The notes below the pieces were generated by a model that was given only the letters and a program-made list of their open reading frames with translations, had not been told where the DNA came from and did not search any database. Source: an uncultured Pseudomonas sp. (GTDB lineage Bacteria; Pseudomonadota; Gammaproteobacteria; Pseudomonadales; Pseudomonadaceae). From it: a stretch of 5,912 nucleotides of DNA. Both the position numbers and the translations under genes were made by a program. The DNA lies in the NCBI RefSeq assembly GCF_946885885.1, contig NZ_CAMPHN010000245.1:1-5912 (forward strand), given 5' to 3'. Positions 1 to 5,912 of the stretch are shown piece after piece. The number at the start of each line of letters is the position of its first letter. Within the stretch, counting starts at the first letter, position 1.

Positions 1-688
1 CCTTGATCAGTTTCTGACCAAGGCGGATGAAAAACTCCTGATTATCCAGCGGGCGTTTCACCCCCTCGGTCTCGCCGCCTTCCGGGTAGCCGAAGATCAG
101 GTCGATATCCGAGGACAGGTTCAGCTCATGGGCGCCCAGCTTGCCCATGCCGAGAATCACCATATGTTGCGCCTGGCCGCTACGACGCCCGACCGGGGTG
201 CCGAACTGCGTGCAGTGGCGCGGATAGAGCCATTGGTACGCCTGATCAATACAGGCATCGGCGAGGTCGGACAGGTCGCGGCAGGTTTCGATCAGATCGG
301 CCTGACGGGTGATATCGCGCCAGATGATGCGCAGCTGCTGGCGATTACGAAAGCGCCGCAAGCGCTTGGCCAGCTCGTCTTCACCCTCGCAATCGGTCAG
401 CGCCGCGACCAGTTGCTCGCGCAGCTCGCCACCGCGCAGGGCACGTTCGAGCAAGCCGCTATCGGCCAGGCTCAGCAACATCTGCGGGTCGCGCAAAGCG
501 TGCTCGTTGACGAAATCACTGGCGGCGCAGACACGACGCCATGCCTCGTGCCGGGCATGTGGCCAGGCCGCAAAACTCGACGTCACAGCGTTGTCAAAAC
601 CCGCCAGGACTGCGCGCAAGGCTTGCTCGGCATTCAGTGCCAGGGATTCGAGGGTGACCGGCAAAGAGGCCAGCACGGGAAGGCTCAT
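1..688 (-). CDS. glnE: Bifunctional glutamine synthetase adenylyltransferase / adenylyl-removing enzyme, N-terminal part
   Basis: Reading the minus strand from the ATG at 688-686 gives 229 residues open to the window edge, beginning MSLPVLASLPVTLES. In the family, GlnE attaches AMP to, and removes it from, a tyrosine of glutamine synthetase in response to PII signalling in the cytoplasm. The recognisable element is the nucleotidyltransferase signature of the N-terminal adenylyl-removing domain at residues about 180-199 (GMGKLG...SSDIDLIF). Its paired acidic residues D194 and D196 correspond to the catalytic aspartates known from E. coli GlnE. The upstream 180 residues are helical and contain the RRFRNRQQLRIIWRDI stretch typical of the family. 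The start is supported by an AAGGA Shine-Dalgarno (plus-strand positions 695-699), six bases before the ATG. Full-length family members have roughly 950-980 residues, so about three quarters of the gene, including the C-terminal adenylylating domain, lies outside the window. No frame damage is visible. It is transcribed divergently from aceE. Confidence 0.96.
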   Translation of the reverse strand, partial: MSLPVLASLPVTLESLALNAEQALRAVLAGFDNAVTSSFAAWPHARHEAWRRVCAASDFVNEHALRDPQMLLSLADSGLLERALRGGELREQLVAALTDCEGEDELAKRLRRFRNRQQLRIIWRDITRQADLIETCRDLSDLADACIDQAYQWLYPRHCTQFGTPVGRRSGQAQHMVILGMGKLGAHELNLSSDIDLIFGYPEGGETEGVKRPLDNQEFFIRLGQKLIK

Positions 689-780
689 GGTCTATCCTTT
701 TTCGGCGGGCTGCGCGTGATGGCACAGACGCGGCAAATGCCCGAAATAGAGCGGGGAAAAGTCACGGACAAAAAAATAAC

Positions 781-795
781 TGTAGTTTTACTACC
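781..795. promoter_or_regulatory. Palindromic candidate operator 1 (GTAGT-TTT-ACTAC)
   Basis: Positions 782-786 (GTAGT) and 790-794 (ACTAC) are perfect inverted 5-bp arms around TTT. The flanking T781 would need A at 795 to extend the dyad, but C is present. The 14-mer 781-794 recurs as its exact reverse complement at 834-847. The site contains TAGTnnnACTA, which fits the general TnGTnnnACnA pattern of FadR-subfamily GntR regulators, including E. coli PdhR, which controls aceEF there. That a GntR protein binds here is inference. The regulator gene is not in this window. Confidence 0.6.
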
Positions 796-814
796 GACGT
801 TTGTATCTCAGAGG

Positions 815-843
815 CTGAAAAGAGCTTCGAAATGTAGTAAAAC
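815..843 (+). promoter_or_regulatory. Candidate sigma-70 promoter for aceEF
   Basis: CTGAAA (815-820) and TAAAAC (838-843) each match four of six consensus bases and are separated by 17 bp. They would start transcription near 850 and give an untranslated leader of roughly 108 bases. The -10 hexamer falls inside the second palindrome, a common arrangement for a repressible promoter. Both hexamers are imperfect, and other placements in this AT-rich core cannot be excluded. Confidence 0.3.
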
Positions 844-847
844 TACA
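833..847. promoter_or_regulatory. Palindromic candidate operator 2 (TGTAGT-AAA-ACTACA)
   Basis: This is a perfect 15-bp palindrome with 6-bp arms, TGTAGT (833-838) and ACTACA (842-847), around AAA. Its centre at 840 is 52 bp from the centre of the first site at 788, close to five helical turns. Two bound dimers would therefore face the same side of the DNA. It is the more complete of the two sites and lies nearer aceE, ending 110 bases before the start codon. It overlaps the -10 element of the candidate aceE promoter, so a bound protein would be expected to repress. The duplicated symmetric sequence is seen directly; its role as an operator is inferred. Confidence 0.65.
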
Positions 848-957
848 CGGAGCCGGTTCTACCCGCCGGTCAACCCAAGAATTTACGCGGCCACTCACGA
901 AGTCGGCCACGAACCCTGGCCTCCGATTCTGGAAGCCTTTCCGCCCTGGAGCAAGCC

Positions 958-3603
958 ATGCAAGACCTTGATCCCGTCGAAACCCAGGAATGGCTGGACG
1001 CGCTGGAATCCGTCCTCGACCGTGAAGGTGAAGACCGCGCACATTATCTGATGACCCGCCTCGGCGAACTGGCCACCCGCAGCGGTACCCAGTTGCCTTA
1101 TGCGATCACCACGCCTTATCGCAACACTATCCCGGTAGGCCACGAAGCCCGCATGCCCGGCGACCTGTTCATGGAACGCCGCATCCGCTCGCTGGTGCGC
1201 TGGAACGCCTTGGCCATGGTGATGCGCACCAACCTGCAAGACCCGGATCTGGGCGGTCACATTTCCAGTTTCGCCTCCTCGGCGACCCTGTACGACATCG
1301 GCTTCAACTACTTCTTCCAGGCCCCGACCGACGAACACGGCGGCGACCTGATCTACTTCCAGGGCCATGCCTCGCCGGGCGTTTATGCCCGCGCCTTCAT
1401 GGAAGGCCGAATTACTGAAGAACAGCTCAACAACTTCCGCCAGGAAGTCGATGGCAAAGGCCTGTCGTCCTACCCGCACCCATGGCTGATGCCGGACTTC
1501 TGGCAGTTCCCCACCGTGTCCATGGGTCTCGGCCCGATCCAGGCGATCTACCAGGCGCGCTTCATGAAGTACCTGGAAGACCGCGGCTATATCCCGGCCG
1601 GCAAGCAGAAAGTCTGGTGCTTCCTCGGCGACGGCGAGTGCGACGAGCCGGAATCCCTCGGTGCGATCTCCCTGGCCGGCCGCGAGAAGCTGGACAACCT
1701 GATCTTCGTCATCAACTGCAACCTGCAGCGCCTCGACGGCCCGGTACGCGGCAACGGCAAGATCATTCAGGAACTCGAAGGCGTGTTCCGCGGCGCCCAG
1801 TGGAACGTCAACAAGGTGGTCTGGGGCCGTTTCTGGGACCCGCTGCTGGCCAAGGACAAAGACGGCATCCTGCAACGCCGCATGGACGAAGTGATCGACG
1901 GCGAGTACCAGAACTACAAAGCCAAAGACGGCGCCTTCGTGCGCGAACACTTCTTCAACAGCCCAGAGCTGAAAGAGATGGTCAAGGACCTCTCCGACGA
2001 CGAAATCTGGAAGCTCAACCGTGGCGGCCACGACCCCTATAAGGTCTATGCAGCCTACCACGAGGCCGTGCACCACAAAGGTCAACCGACCGTGGTACTG
2101 GCCAAGACCATCAAGGGTTATGGCACCGGCGCCGGCGAAGCGAAGAACACCGCGCACAACACCAAGAAGGTCGATGTCGACAGCCTGAAGAAATTCCGCG
2201 ACCGCTTCGACATCCCCGTCAAGGACGATCAGCTCGAAGACCTGCCGTTCTTCAAACCCGAAGAAGGCAGCGCCGAATACAAGTACCTGCACGAACGTCG
2301 CGCCGCCCTGGGTGGTTTCGTGCCGCAGCGCCGGGTCAACAGTTTCAGCATTCCGACCCCGCCACTGGATACCCTCAAGGCCATCCTTGACGGCTCCGGC
2401 GACCGTGAAATCTCCACCACCATGGCCTTCGTGCGCATCCTCGCGCAGTTGGTCAAGGACAAGGAGCTGGGCAGCCGCATCGTCCCGATCATCCCGGACG
2501 AAGCCCGTACCTTCGGTATGGAAGGCATGTTCCGCCAGCTCGGCATCTACTCCTCGGTCGGCCAGCTGTACGAGCCGGTCGACAAGGATCAGGTGATGTT
2601 CTACCGCGAGGACAAGAAAGGTCAGATCCTCGAGGAAGGCATTAACGAAGCCGGCGCCATGAGCTCCTTCATCGCCGCGGGCACCAGCTACAGCTGCCAC
2701 AACCAGCCGATGCTGCCGTTCTACATCTTCTACTCGATGTTCGGTTTCCAGCGTATCGGCGACCTGGCTTGGGCCGCTGGCGACAGCCGCACCCGTGGTT
2801 TCCTGATCGGCGGCACCGCCGGACGCACCACGCTGAACGGCGAAGGCTTGCAGCACGAAGACGGCCACAGCCACATCATGGCCGCGACCATCCCCAACTG
2901 CCGCACCTATGACCCCACCTACGGCTACGAGCTGGCGGTGATCATCCGCGAAGGCACGCGGCAGATGATGGAAGAACAGCAGAACGTCTTCTACTACATC
3001 ACCGTGATGAACGAGGCCTACCAGCAGCCGGCGATGCCTGCGGGCGCCGAGGACGGCATCATCAAGGGCATGTACCTGCTCGAGGAAGACAAGAAGGAAG
3101 CCGCGCATCACGTGCAGTTGCTCGGCTCCGGCACCATCCTGCGCGAAGTGCGCGAGGCGGCGAAGATCCTCCGCGAGCAGTTCAATGTCGGCGCCGACGT
3201 CTGGAGCGTCACCAGCTTCAACGAACTGCGTCGTGAAGGCCTGGCCGTGGAGCGCAGCAACCGCCTGCACCCGGGACAGAAGCCGAAACAGACCCATATC
3301 GAGCAGTGCCTGAAAGGGCGTAAAGGCCCGGTCATCGCCAGCACCGACTACATGAAGCTGTTCGCCGAGCAGATTCGCCAGTGGGTGCCGAGCAAGGAAT
3401 ACAAGGTCCTGGGCACCGACGGCTTCGGCCGCAGCGACAGCCGCAAGAAGCTGCGCCACTTCTTCGAAGTGGACCGCAACTGGGTTGTCCTCGCCGCTCT
3501 CGAAGCCCTGGTAGACCGTGGCGAAATCGAAGCCAAGGTGCTGGCCGACGCCATCGCCAAGTTCGGTATCGACCCGGAAAAACTCAACCCGCTGGACTGC
3601 TAA
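958..3603 (+). CDS. aceE: Pyruvate dehydrogenase E1 component (homodimeric type)
   Basis: The product (881 aa) is the thiamine-diphosphate-dependent E1 subunit. It decarboxylates pyruvate and reductively acetylates the lipoyl groups of E2 in the cytoplasmic pyruvate dehydrogenase complex. Its length is close to that of E. coli AceE (887 aa), and it is the fused homodimeric form rather than an alpha/beta pair. The ThDP/Mg motif runs from GDGECDEPE (residues 224-232) to NCNLQRLDG (253-261); D225, N255 and Q257 match the E. coli metal ligands. E564 in EGINEAGA matches the catalytic glutamate (E571 in E. coli). The active-site histidines are present: H101, H137, H400 (KNTAHN) and H633 (GLQHEDGHSH), matching E. 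coli H106, H142, H407 and H640. The C-terminal domain ends with the DGFGRSDSR region (about 821-829) and a terminal NPLDC. The start MQDLDPVETQEWL is supported by a TGGAG site at 947-951, six bases upstream. It is the first gene of the operon with aceF and shows no frameshift. Confidence 0.98.
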   Translation: MQDLDPVETQEWLDALESVLDREGEDRAHYLMTRLGELATRSGTQLPYAITTPYRNTIPVGHEARMPGDLFMERRIRSLVRWNALAMVMRTNLQDPDLGGHISSFASSATLYDIGFNYFFQAPTDEHGGDLIYFQGHASPGVYARAFMEGRITEEQLNNFRQEVDGKGLSSYPHPWLMPDFWQFPTVSMGLGPIQAIYQARFMKYLEDRGYIPAGKQKVWCFLGDGECDEPESLGAISLAGREKLDNLIFVINCNLQRLDGPVRGNGKIIQELEGVFRGAQWNVNKVVWGRFWDPLLAKDKDGILQRRMDEVIDGEYQNYKAKDGAFVREHFFNSPELKEMVKDLSDDEIWKLNRGGHDPYKVYAAYHEAVHHKGQPTVVLAKTIKGYGTGAGEAKNTAHNTKKVDVDSLKKFRDRFDIPVKDDQLEDLPFFKPEEGSAEYKYLHERRAALGGFVPQRRVNSFSIPTPPLDTLKAILDGSGDREISTTMAFVRILAQLVKDKELGSRIVPIIPDEARTFGMEGMFRQLGIYSSVGQLYEPVDKDQVMFYREDKKGQILEEGINEAGAMSSFIAAGTSYSCHNQPMLPFYIFYSMFGFQRIGDLAWAAGDSRTRGFLIGGTAGRTTLNGEGLQHEDGHSHIMAATIPNCRTYDPTYGYELAVIIREGTRQMMEEQQNVFYYITVMNEAYQQPAMPAGAEDGIIKGMYLLEEDKKEAAHHVQLLGSGTILREVREAAKILREQFNVGADVWSVTSFNELRREGLAVERSNRLHPGQKPKQTHIEQCLKGRKGPVIASTDYMKLFAEQIRQWVPSKEYKVLGTDGFGRSDSRKKLRHFFEVDRNWVVLAALEALVDRGEIEAKVLADAIAKFGIDPEKLNPLDC

Positions 3604-3607
3604 GGAG
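3602..3607 (+). promoter_or_regulatory. aceF ribosome binding site overlapping the aceE stop codon
   Basis: A strong AAGGAG motif shares its first two bases with the TAA stop codon of aceE (3601-3603) and sits seven bases before the aceF ATG at 3615. Ribosomes ending aceE would finish on top of the aceF initiation site. This favours coupled translation and a balanced E1:E2 supply. It also fixes the aceF start, because the reading frame stays open a further 78 codons upstream into aceE with no such site. Confidence 0.85.
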
Positions 3608-3614
3608 CGAAACG

Positions 3615-5261
3615 ATGAGTGAATTGATTCGCGTACCCGACATCGGCGGCGGTGAGGGTGAAGTGATCGAACTGATGGTGAAAGTCGGCGACCGCATCGA
3701 AGCCGACCAGAGCCTGCTGACCCTCGAGTCGGATAAGGCCAGCATGGAAATCCCGGCGCCCAAGGGCGGCGTGGTGAAAAGCATCAAGGTCAAGCTCGGC
3801 GACAGCCTGAAGGAAGGCGACGAACTGCTCGAACTGGAAGCCGAGGGCGCCACCGAGGCCGCACCTGCGCAGGCGCCAGCCAAAGCCGCCGAACCGGCGA
3901 AAGCCGAAACGCCGGCTCCCGCCGCTGCGGCGCCTGCTGCCAGCGCCAGCGCCAGCGTGCAGGATGTCCACGTGCCGGATATCGGCTCGGCCGGCAAGGC
4001 CAAGATCATCGAAGTGCTGGTCAAGGCCGGCGACACGGTGGAAGCCGACCAGTCGCTGATCACTCTGGAATCGGACAAGGCCAGCATGGAAATCCCCTCG
4101 CCGGCCGCCGGCGTGGTGGAAAGCGTCGAGGTCAAGCTGGACGACGAAGTCGGCACCGGCGACCTGATCCTCAAGCTCAAGGTGGCCGGTGCCGCACCTG
4201 CGGCACCTGCTGCGGCCCCGGCAGCCGCTCAGACGGTGCACAGCACGCCGGCTGGCGCAGCGCCCGAGGTGGTCGCCGAAGTCAACGCCATCGCCAAACT
4301 GTCGGCCGCTGCCGCCAGCGCGGCGGCAGCGCAAGTGCCGTCCAGCGGCAGCGCAGTGCATGCAGGCCCCGCGGTGCGTCAGCTGGCCCGCGATTTCGGC
4401 GTCAATCTGGCCGAAGTCAAAGGCACCGGCCCGAAGGAGCGCATCCTCAAGGAAGACGTGCAACTGCACGTCAAAGCCATGCTGCAGAAGGCCAAGGAAG
4501 CGCCGGCCGGCGCCACTGGCGGTGCCGGCATTCCGCCGATCCCAGCGGTCGACTTCAGCAAGTTCGGTGAAGTCGAAGAAGTGTCGATGACCCGCCTGAT
4601 GCAGGTCGGCGCCGCCAACCTGCACCGCAGCTGGCTCAATGTGCCGCATGTGACCCAATTCGACTCGGCCGACATCACCGAGCTGGAAGCCTTCCGCGTC
4701 GCGCAGAAAGCCGTGGCCGAGAAGGCCGGGGTCAAGCTCACCGTGCTGCCGTTGCTATTGAAAGCCTGTGCCTACCTGCTCAAGGAACTGCCGGACTTCA
4801 ACAGCTCGCTGGCGCCGAGCGGCAAGGCGATCATCCGCAAGAAGTACGTGCACATCGGCTTCGCCGTGGACACCCCGGACGGTCTGCTGGTGCCGGTGAT
4901 CAAGAACGTCGACCAGAAGAGCCTGCTGCAACTCGCTGCCGAAGCCGCCGCGCTGGCGGAAAAGGCCCGCACCAAGAAACTTGCGGCCGACGACATGCAA
5001 GGCGCCTGCTTCACCATCTCCAGCCTCGGCCATATTGGCGGCACCGGCTTCACGCCGATCGTCAACGCGCCGGAAGTGGCGATCCTCGGCGTCAGCAAGG
5101 CGACCATCCAGCCGGTCTGGGACGGTAAGGCCTTCCAGCCCAAGCTGATGCTGCCGTTGTCGCTGTCCTACGATCACCGGGTAATCAATGGCGCCGCCGC
5201 CGCACGCTTCACCAAACGCCTCGGCGACGTGCTGACGGATATCCGCACCATGCTGCTGTAA
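3615..5261 (+). CDS. aceF: Pyruvate dehydrogenase E2, dihydrolipoyllysine acetyltransferase
   Basis: The product (548 aa) forms the core of the pyruvate dehydrogenase complex, taking the acetyl group from E1 on lipoyl-lysine arms and transferring it to CoA. The domain order is: lipoyl domain 1 (about 2-76, lipoyl K41 in ESDKASMEIP), an Ala/Pro linker (77-116), lipoyl domain 2 (about 117-190, K155 in the same motif), a long Ala/Pro-rich linker (191-248), the peripheral-subunit-binding domain (about 249-286, AVRQLARDFGVNLAEVKGTG), another linker (290-312), and the catalytic domain (about 317-548). The catalytic signature is DHRVING (520-526). H521 is the active-site histidine and S469 (TISSLG) aligns with the serine that stabilises the intermediate. 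The usual second aspartate of DHRxxDG is Asn525, as I recall for Azotobacter vinelandii E2p. Two lipoyl domains, against three in E. coli, match what I recall for Pseudomonas. The gene lies 11 bases after aceE and is followed by a terminator. Confidence 0.98.
   Translation: MSELIRVPDIGGGEGEVIELMVKVGDRIEADQSLLTLESDKASMEIPAPKGGVVKSIKVKLGDSLKEGDELLELEAEGATEAAPAQAPAKAAEPAKAETPAPAAAAPAASASASVQDVHVPDIGSAGKAKIIEVLVKAGDTVEADQSLITLESDKASMEIPSPAAGVVESVEVKLDDEVGTGDLILKLKVAGAAPAAPAAAPAAAQTVHSTPAGAAPEVVAEVNAIAKLSAAAASAAAAQVPSSGSAVHAGPAVRQLARDFGVNLAEVKGTGPKERILKEDVQLHVKAMLQKAKEAPAGATGGAGIPPIPAVDFSKFGEVEEVSMTRLMQVGAANLHRSWLNVPHVTQFDSADITELEAFRVAQKAVAEKAGVKLTVLPLLLKACAYLLKELPDFNSSLAPSGKAIIRKKYVHIGFAVDTPDGLLVPVIKNVDQKSLLQLAAEAAALAEKARTKKLAADDMQGACFTISSLGHIGGTGFTPIVNAPEVAILGVSKATIQPVWDGKAFQPKLMLPLSLSYDHRVINGAAAARFTKRLGDVLTDIRTMLL
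3633..4181 (+). repeat. Tandem lipoyl-domain duplication within aceF
   Basis: Two copies of the lipoyl-domain coding sequence lie head to tail, at about 3633-3839 and 3972-4181, separated by an Ala/Pro linker. At the protein level both share VPDIG, EADQSL, the block TLESDKASMEIP around the modified lysine, and GVV near the end. At the DNA level a 20-bp stretch at the lipoylation site is identical (3735-3754 and 4077-4096, 342 bp apart), as is a 12-bp stretch coding for EADQ. The rest has diverged. The copies are therefore an old duplication with its active-site part held constant by selection or local gene conversion. Confidence 0.9.
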
Positions 5262-5301
5262 CACCCGCTTCAACTTTCGAGCACGCCACGCTCGTACCCT
5301 C

Positions 5302-5330
5302 AACCCCGCCTCGTTGGCGGGGTTTTTTTT
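5302..5330 (+). terminator. Rho-independent terminator of the aceEF operon
   Basis: A perfect 9-bp stem (AACCCCGCC at 5302-5310 with GGCGGGGTT at 5316-5324) encloses a TCGTT loop. A run of eight T (5323-5330) overlaps the stem's last two bases. It begins 41 bases after the aceF stop. The T-run lies only on the plus-strand side, so it should stop aceEF transcripts but not efficiently those arriving from the convergent gene. Confidence 0.95.
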
Positions 5331-5360
5331 GCCTATTTCATAGAGCCAGGCGCGAGGGCC

Positions 5361-5891
5361 CTAGCCCTTCTGCAGATTGCGAATCAGAAAGCTCAGCGCC
5401 TTGGCCAGTTCGGCGGCGCCCTGGTGATCACGCACTATGGTCAACAACGGACGGCCGTCGGCCGGGTTGTTCAACACACAGCTGATACCCGAGCGCGGGC
5501 AGTCGTATTGGATAAAGGGATCGACCCCGTACAGGCTTATCCGCTGGTTGTGCACCGCCACGTTGCCGCTCTGCGGATCGCGGGTTTCTTCGCGCAACAC
5601 CAACTCGCCTGGCGCGCCCAGCGCCAACTGGTAGATCAGATCCTTGCGTTCGGCCTGACCGACTTGATAGGCCGCACGCAAAGCGTAGGTCTTCAGCAGG
5701 TCGTTGCTGTGCGCGAGCAGCGCCTGGCGATCGCTCTCGGTCAGGTACAGGCGTTTGAGCTCCGTCAGGTAGCGCGCCTGCTCGGAACTGCTCAAGCCGG
5801 CGGAGGGCTCCGCAGCCCAGCCAGCCGTTGCCGCGAGACAGCCTCCCAGCAGCACGACGGTCATTAGTTTTCTTGTCAGTCGCAATCGCAT
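5361..5891 (-). CDS. Small exported protein of unknown function
   Basis: This is a 176-residue protein whose family I do not recognise. The N-terminus is a clear export signal: basic residues (RLRLTRK, 2-8), a hydrophobic core (about 9-23), then GWA-AEPSAG with a plausible signal peptidase I site after A26. LLGGC at 14-18 resembles a weak lipobox, but hydrophobic sequence continues past the cysteine, so a soluble periplasmic protein is more likely than a lipoprotein. The mature part has a polar helical half (about 32-90, with SEQARYLTELKRLYL and ESDRQALLAHSNDLLKTYALRAAYQ) and then a probably beta-rich half (95-155) with two closely spaced cysteines, C131 and C138, which could form a disulfide in the periplasm. 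A short amphipathic helix ends the protein. The start is supported by AAGGG (plus positions 5898-5902), six bases upstream. Base composition resembles the neighbours. The gene converges on aceF and has no terminator of its own that I can see. Confidence 0.85.
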   Translation of the reverse strand: MRLRLTRKLMTVVLLGGCLAATAGWAAEPSAGLSSSEQARYLTELKRLYLTESDRQALLAHSNDLLKTYALRAAYQVGQAERKDLIYQLALGAPGELVLREETRDPQSGNVAVHNQRISLYGVDPFIQYDCPRSGISCVLNNPADGRPLLTIVRDHQGAAELAKALSFLIRNLQKG

Positions 5892-5912
5892 GATGCACCC
5901 TTACCGATAGCT

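Larger units (their letters stand above)
689..957. promoter_or_regulatory. Divergent glnE-aceE intergenic control region
   Basis: This 269-bp non-coding gap separates two genes that point away from each other, so it should hold both promoters. It contains a conspicuously AT-rich core (about 769-847) in otherwise GC-rich DNA, and the two palindromes listed separately lie in that core. For glnE, the only promoter-like pair I can see on the minus strand is TTGTCC (771-766) and TATTTC (748-743) with a 17-bp spacer. That match is weak and I do not list it as a feature. The 110 bases between the second palindrome and the aceE start contain a 7-bp direct repeat (CGGCCAC at 888-894 and 904-910). I find no convincing leader hairpin, attenuator or riboswitch there. 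Confidence 0.8.

Noticed and set aside
781..847. The 14-bp inverted repeat read as an RNA hairpin or transposon end
   Set aside because: A 39-base loop makes a functional RNA hairpin unlikely. Each arm is itself palindromic, which fits protein binding sites better, and there is no transposase or target duplication.
128..1051. A 307-codon plus-strand open frame running from inside glnE through the intergenic region into aceE
   Set aside because: Within glnE it is the codon-aligned antisense frame. It has no credible ribosome binding site or domain and would overlap the start of aceE in another frame.
895..3459. An 854-codon open frame on the minus strand, antisense to nearly all of aceE
   Set aside because: It is codon-aligned with aceE, so a stop would need TTA, CTA or TCA codons in aceE, which this codon usage avoids. 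Its translation is rich in V, A, H, D and F with no recognisable domain, and aceE itself has all its catalytic residues.
3381..3614. A 78-codon in-frame upstream extension of aceF
   Set aside because: It lies inside the end of aceE, its translation is arginine- and proline-rich shadow sequence, and the strong AAGGAG site and conserved MSELIRVPDIG start point to 3615.
3600..4658. A 352-codon open frame antisense to aceF
   Set aside because: It has the same codon-aligned antisense relation. Its low-complexity G/R-rich translation mirrors the Ala/Pro linkers of AceF.
5837..5850. A possible lipobox (LLGGC) in the small exported protein
   Set aside because: The hydrophobic stretch continues beyond the cysteine to GWAAE, which fits signal peptidase I cleavage better. 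It cannot be fully excluded.

Overview
The window looks like core chromosome of a Pseudomonas-type gammaproteobacterium. GC content is high, and codons ending in A are rare. The proteins encoded by aceE, aceF and glnE read very close to what I remember of their Pseudomonas aeruginosa counterparts. I cannot name the species. The core of the window is the pyruvate dehydrogenase operon.

Layout: (1) positions 1-688, minus strand, hold the first 229 codons of glnE (glutamine synthetase adenylyltransferase / adenylyl-removing enzyme), cut by the window edge. (2) Positions 689-957 are a 269-bp divergent control region. It carries two near-identical palindromes (GTAGT-NNN-ACTAC) whose centres are 52 bp apart, with a candidate aceE promoter ending inside the second. 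(3) Positions 958-3603, plus strand, encode aceE (E1, 881 aa). (4) Positions 3615-5261, plus strand, encode aceF (E2, 548 aa, two lipoyl domains); its Shine-Dalgarno overlaps the aceE stop codon. (5) Positions 5302-5330 form a strong intrinsic terminator that ends the operon. (6) Positions 5361-5891, minus strand, hold a convergent gene for a small, probably exported protein of unknown function.

AceE decarboxylates pyruvate on thiamine diphosphate and reductively acetylates the lipoyl groups of AceF. AceF passes the acetyl group to CoA and holds the complex together. The E3 subunit (dihydrolipoamide dehydrogenase) is not in this window. GlnE belongs to nitrogen control and shares only the intergenic region with the operon.

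I see no mobile element, CRISPR array, RNA gene or new multi-gene system. The most interesting non-coding signal is the pair of palindromes upstream of aceE. Their layout fits a FadR/PdhR-type GntR operator, but the half-site differs from that of E. coli PdhR. The least understood gene is the small exported protein at the right-hand end.
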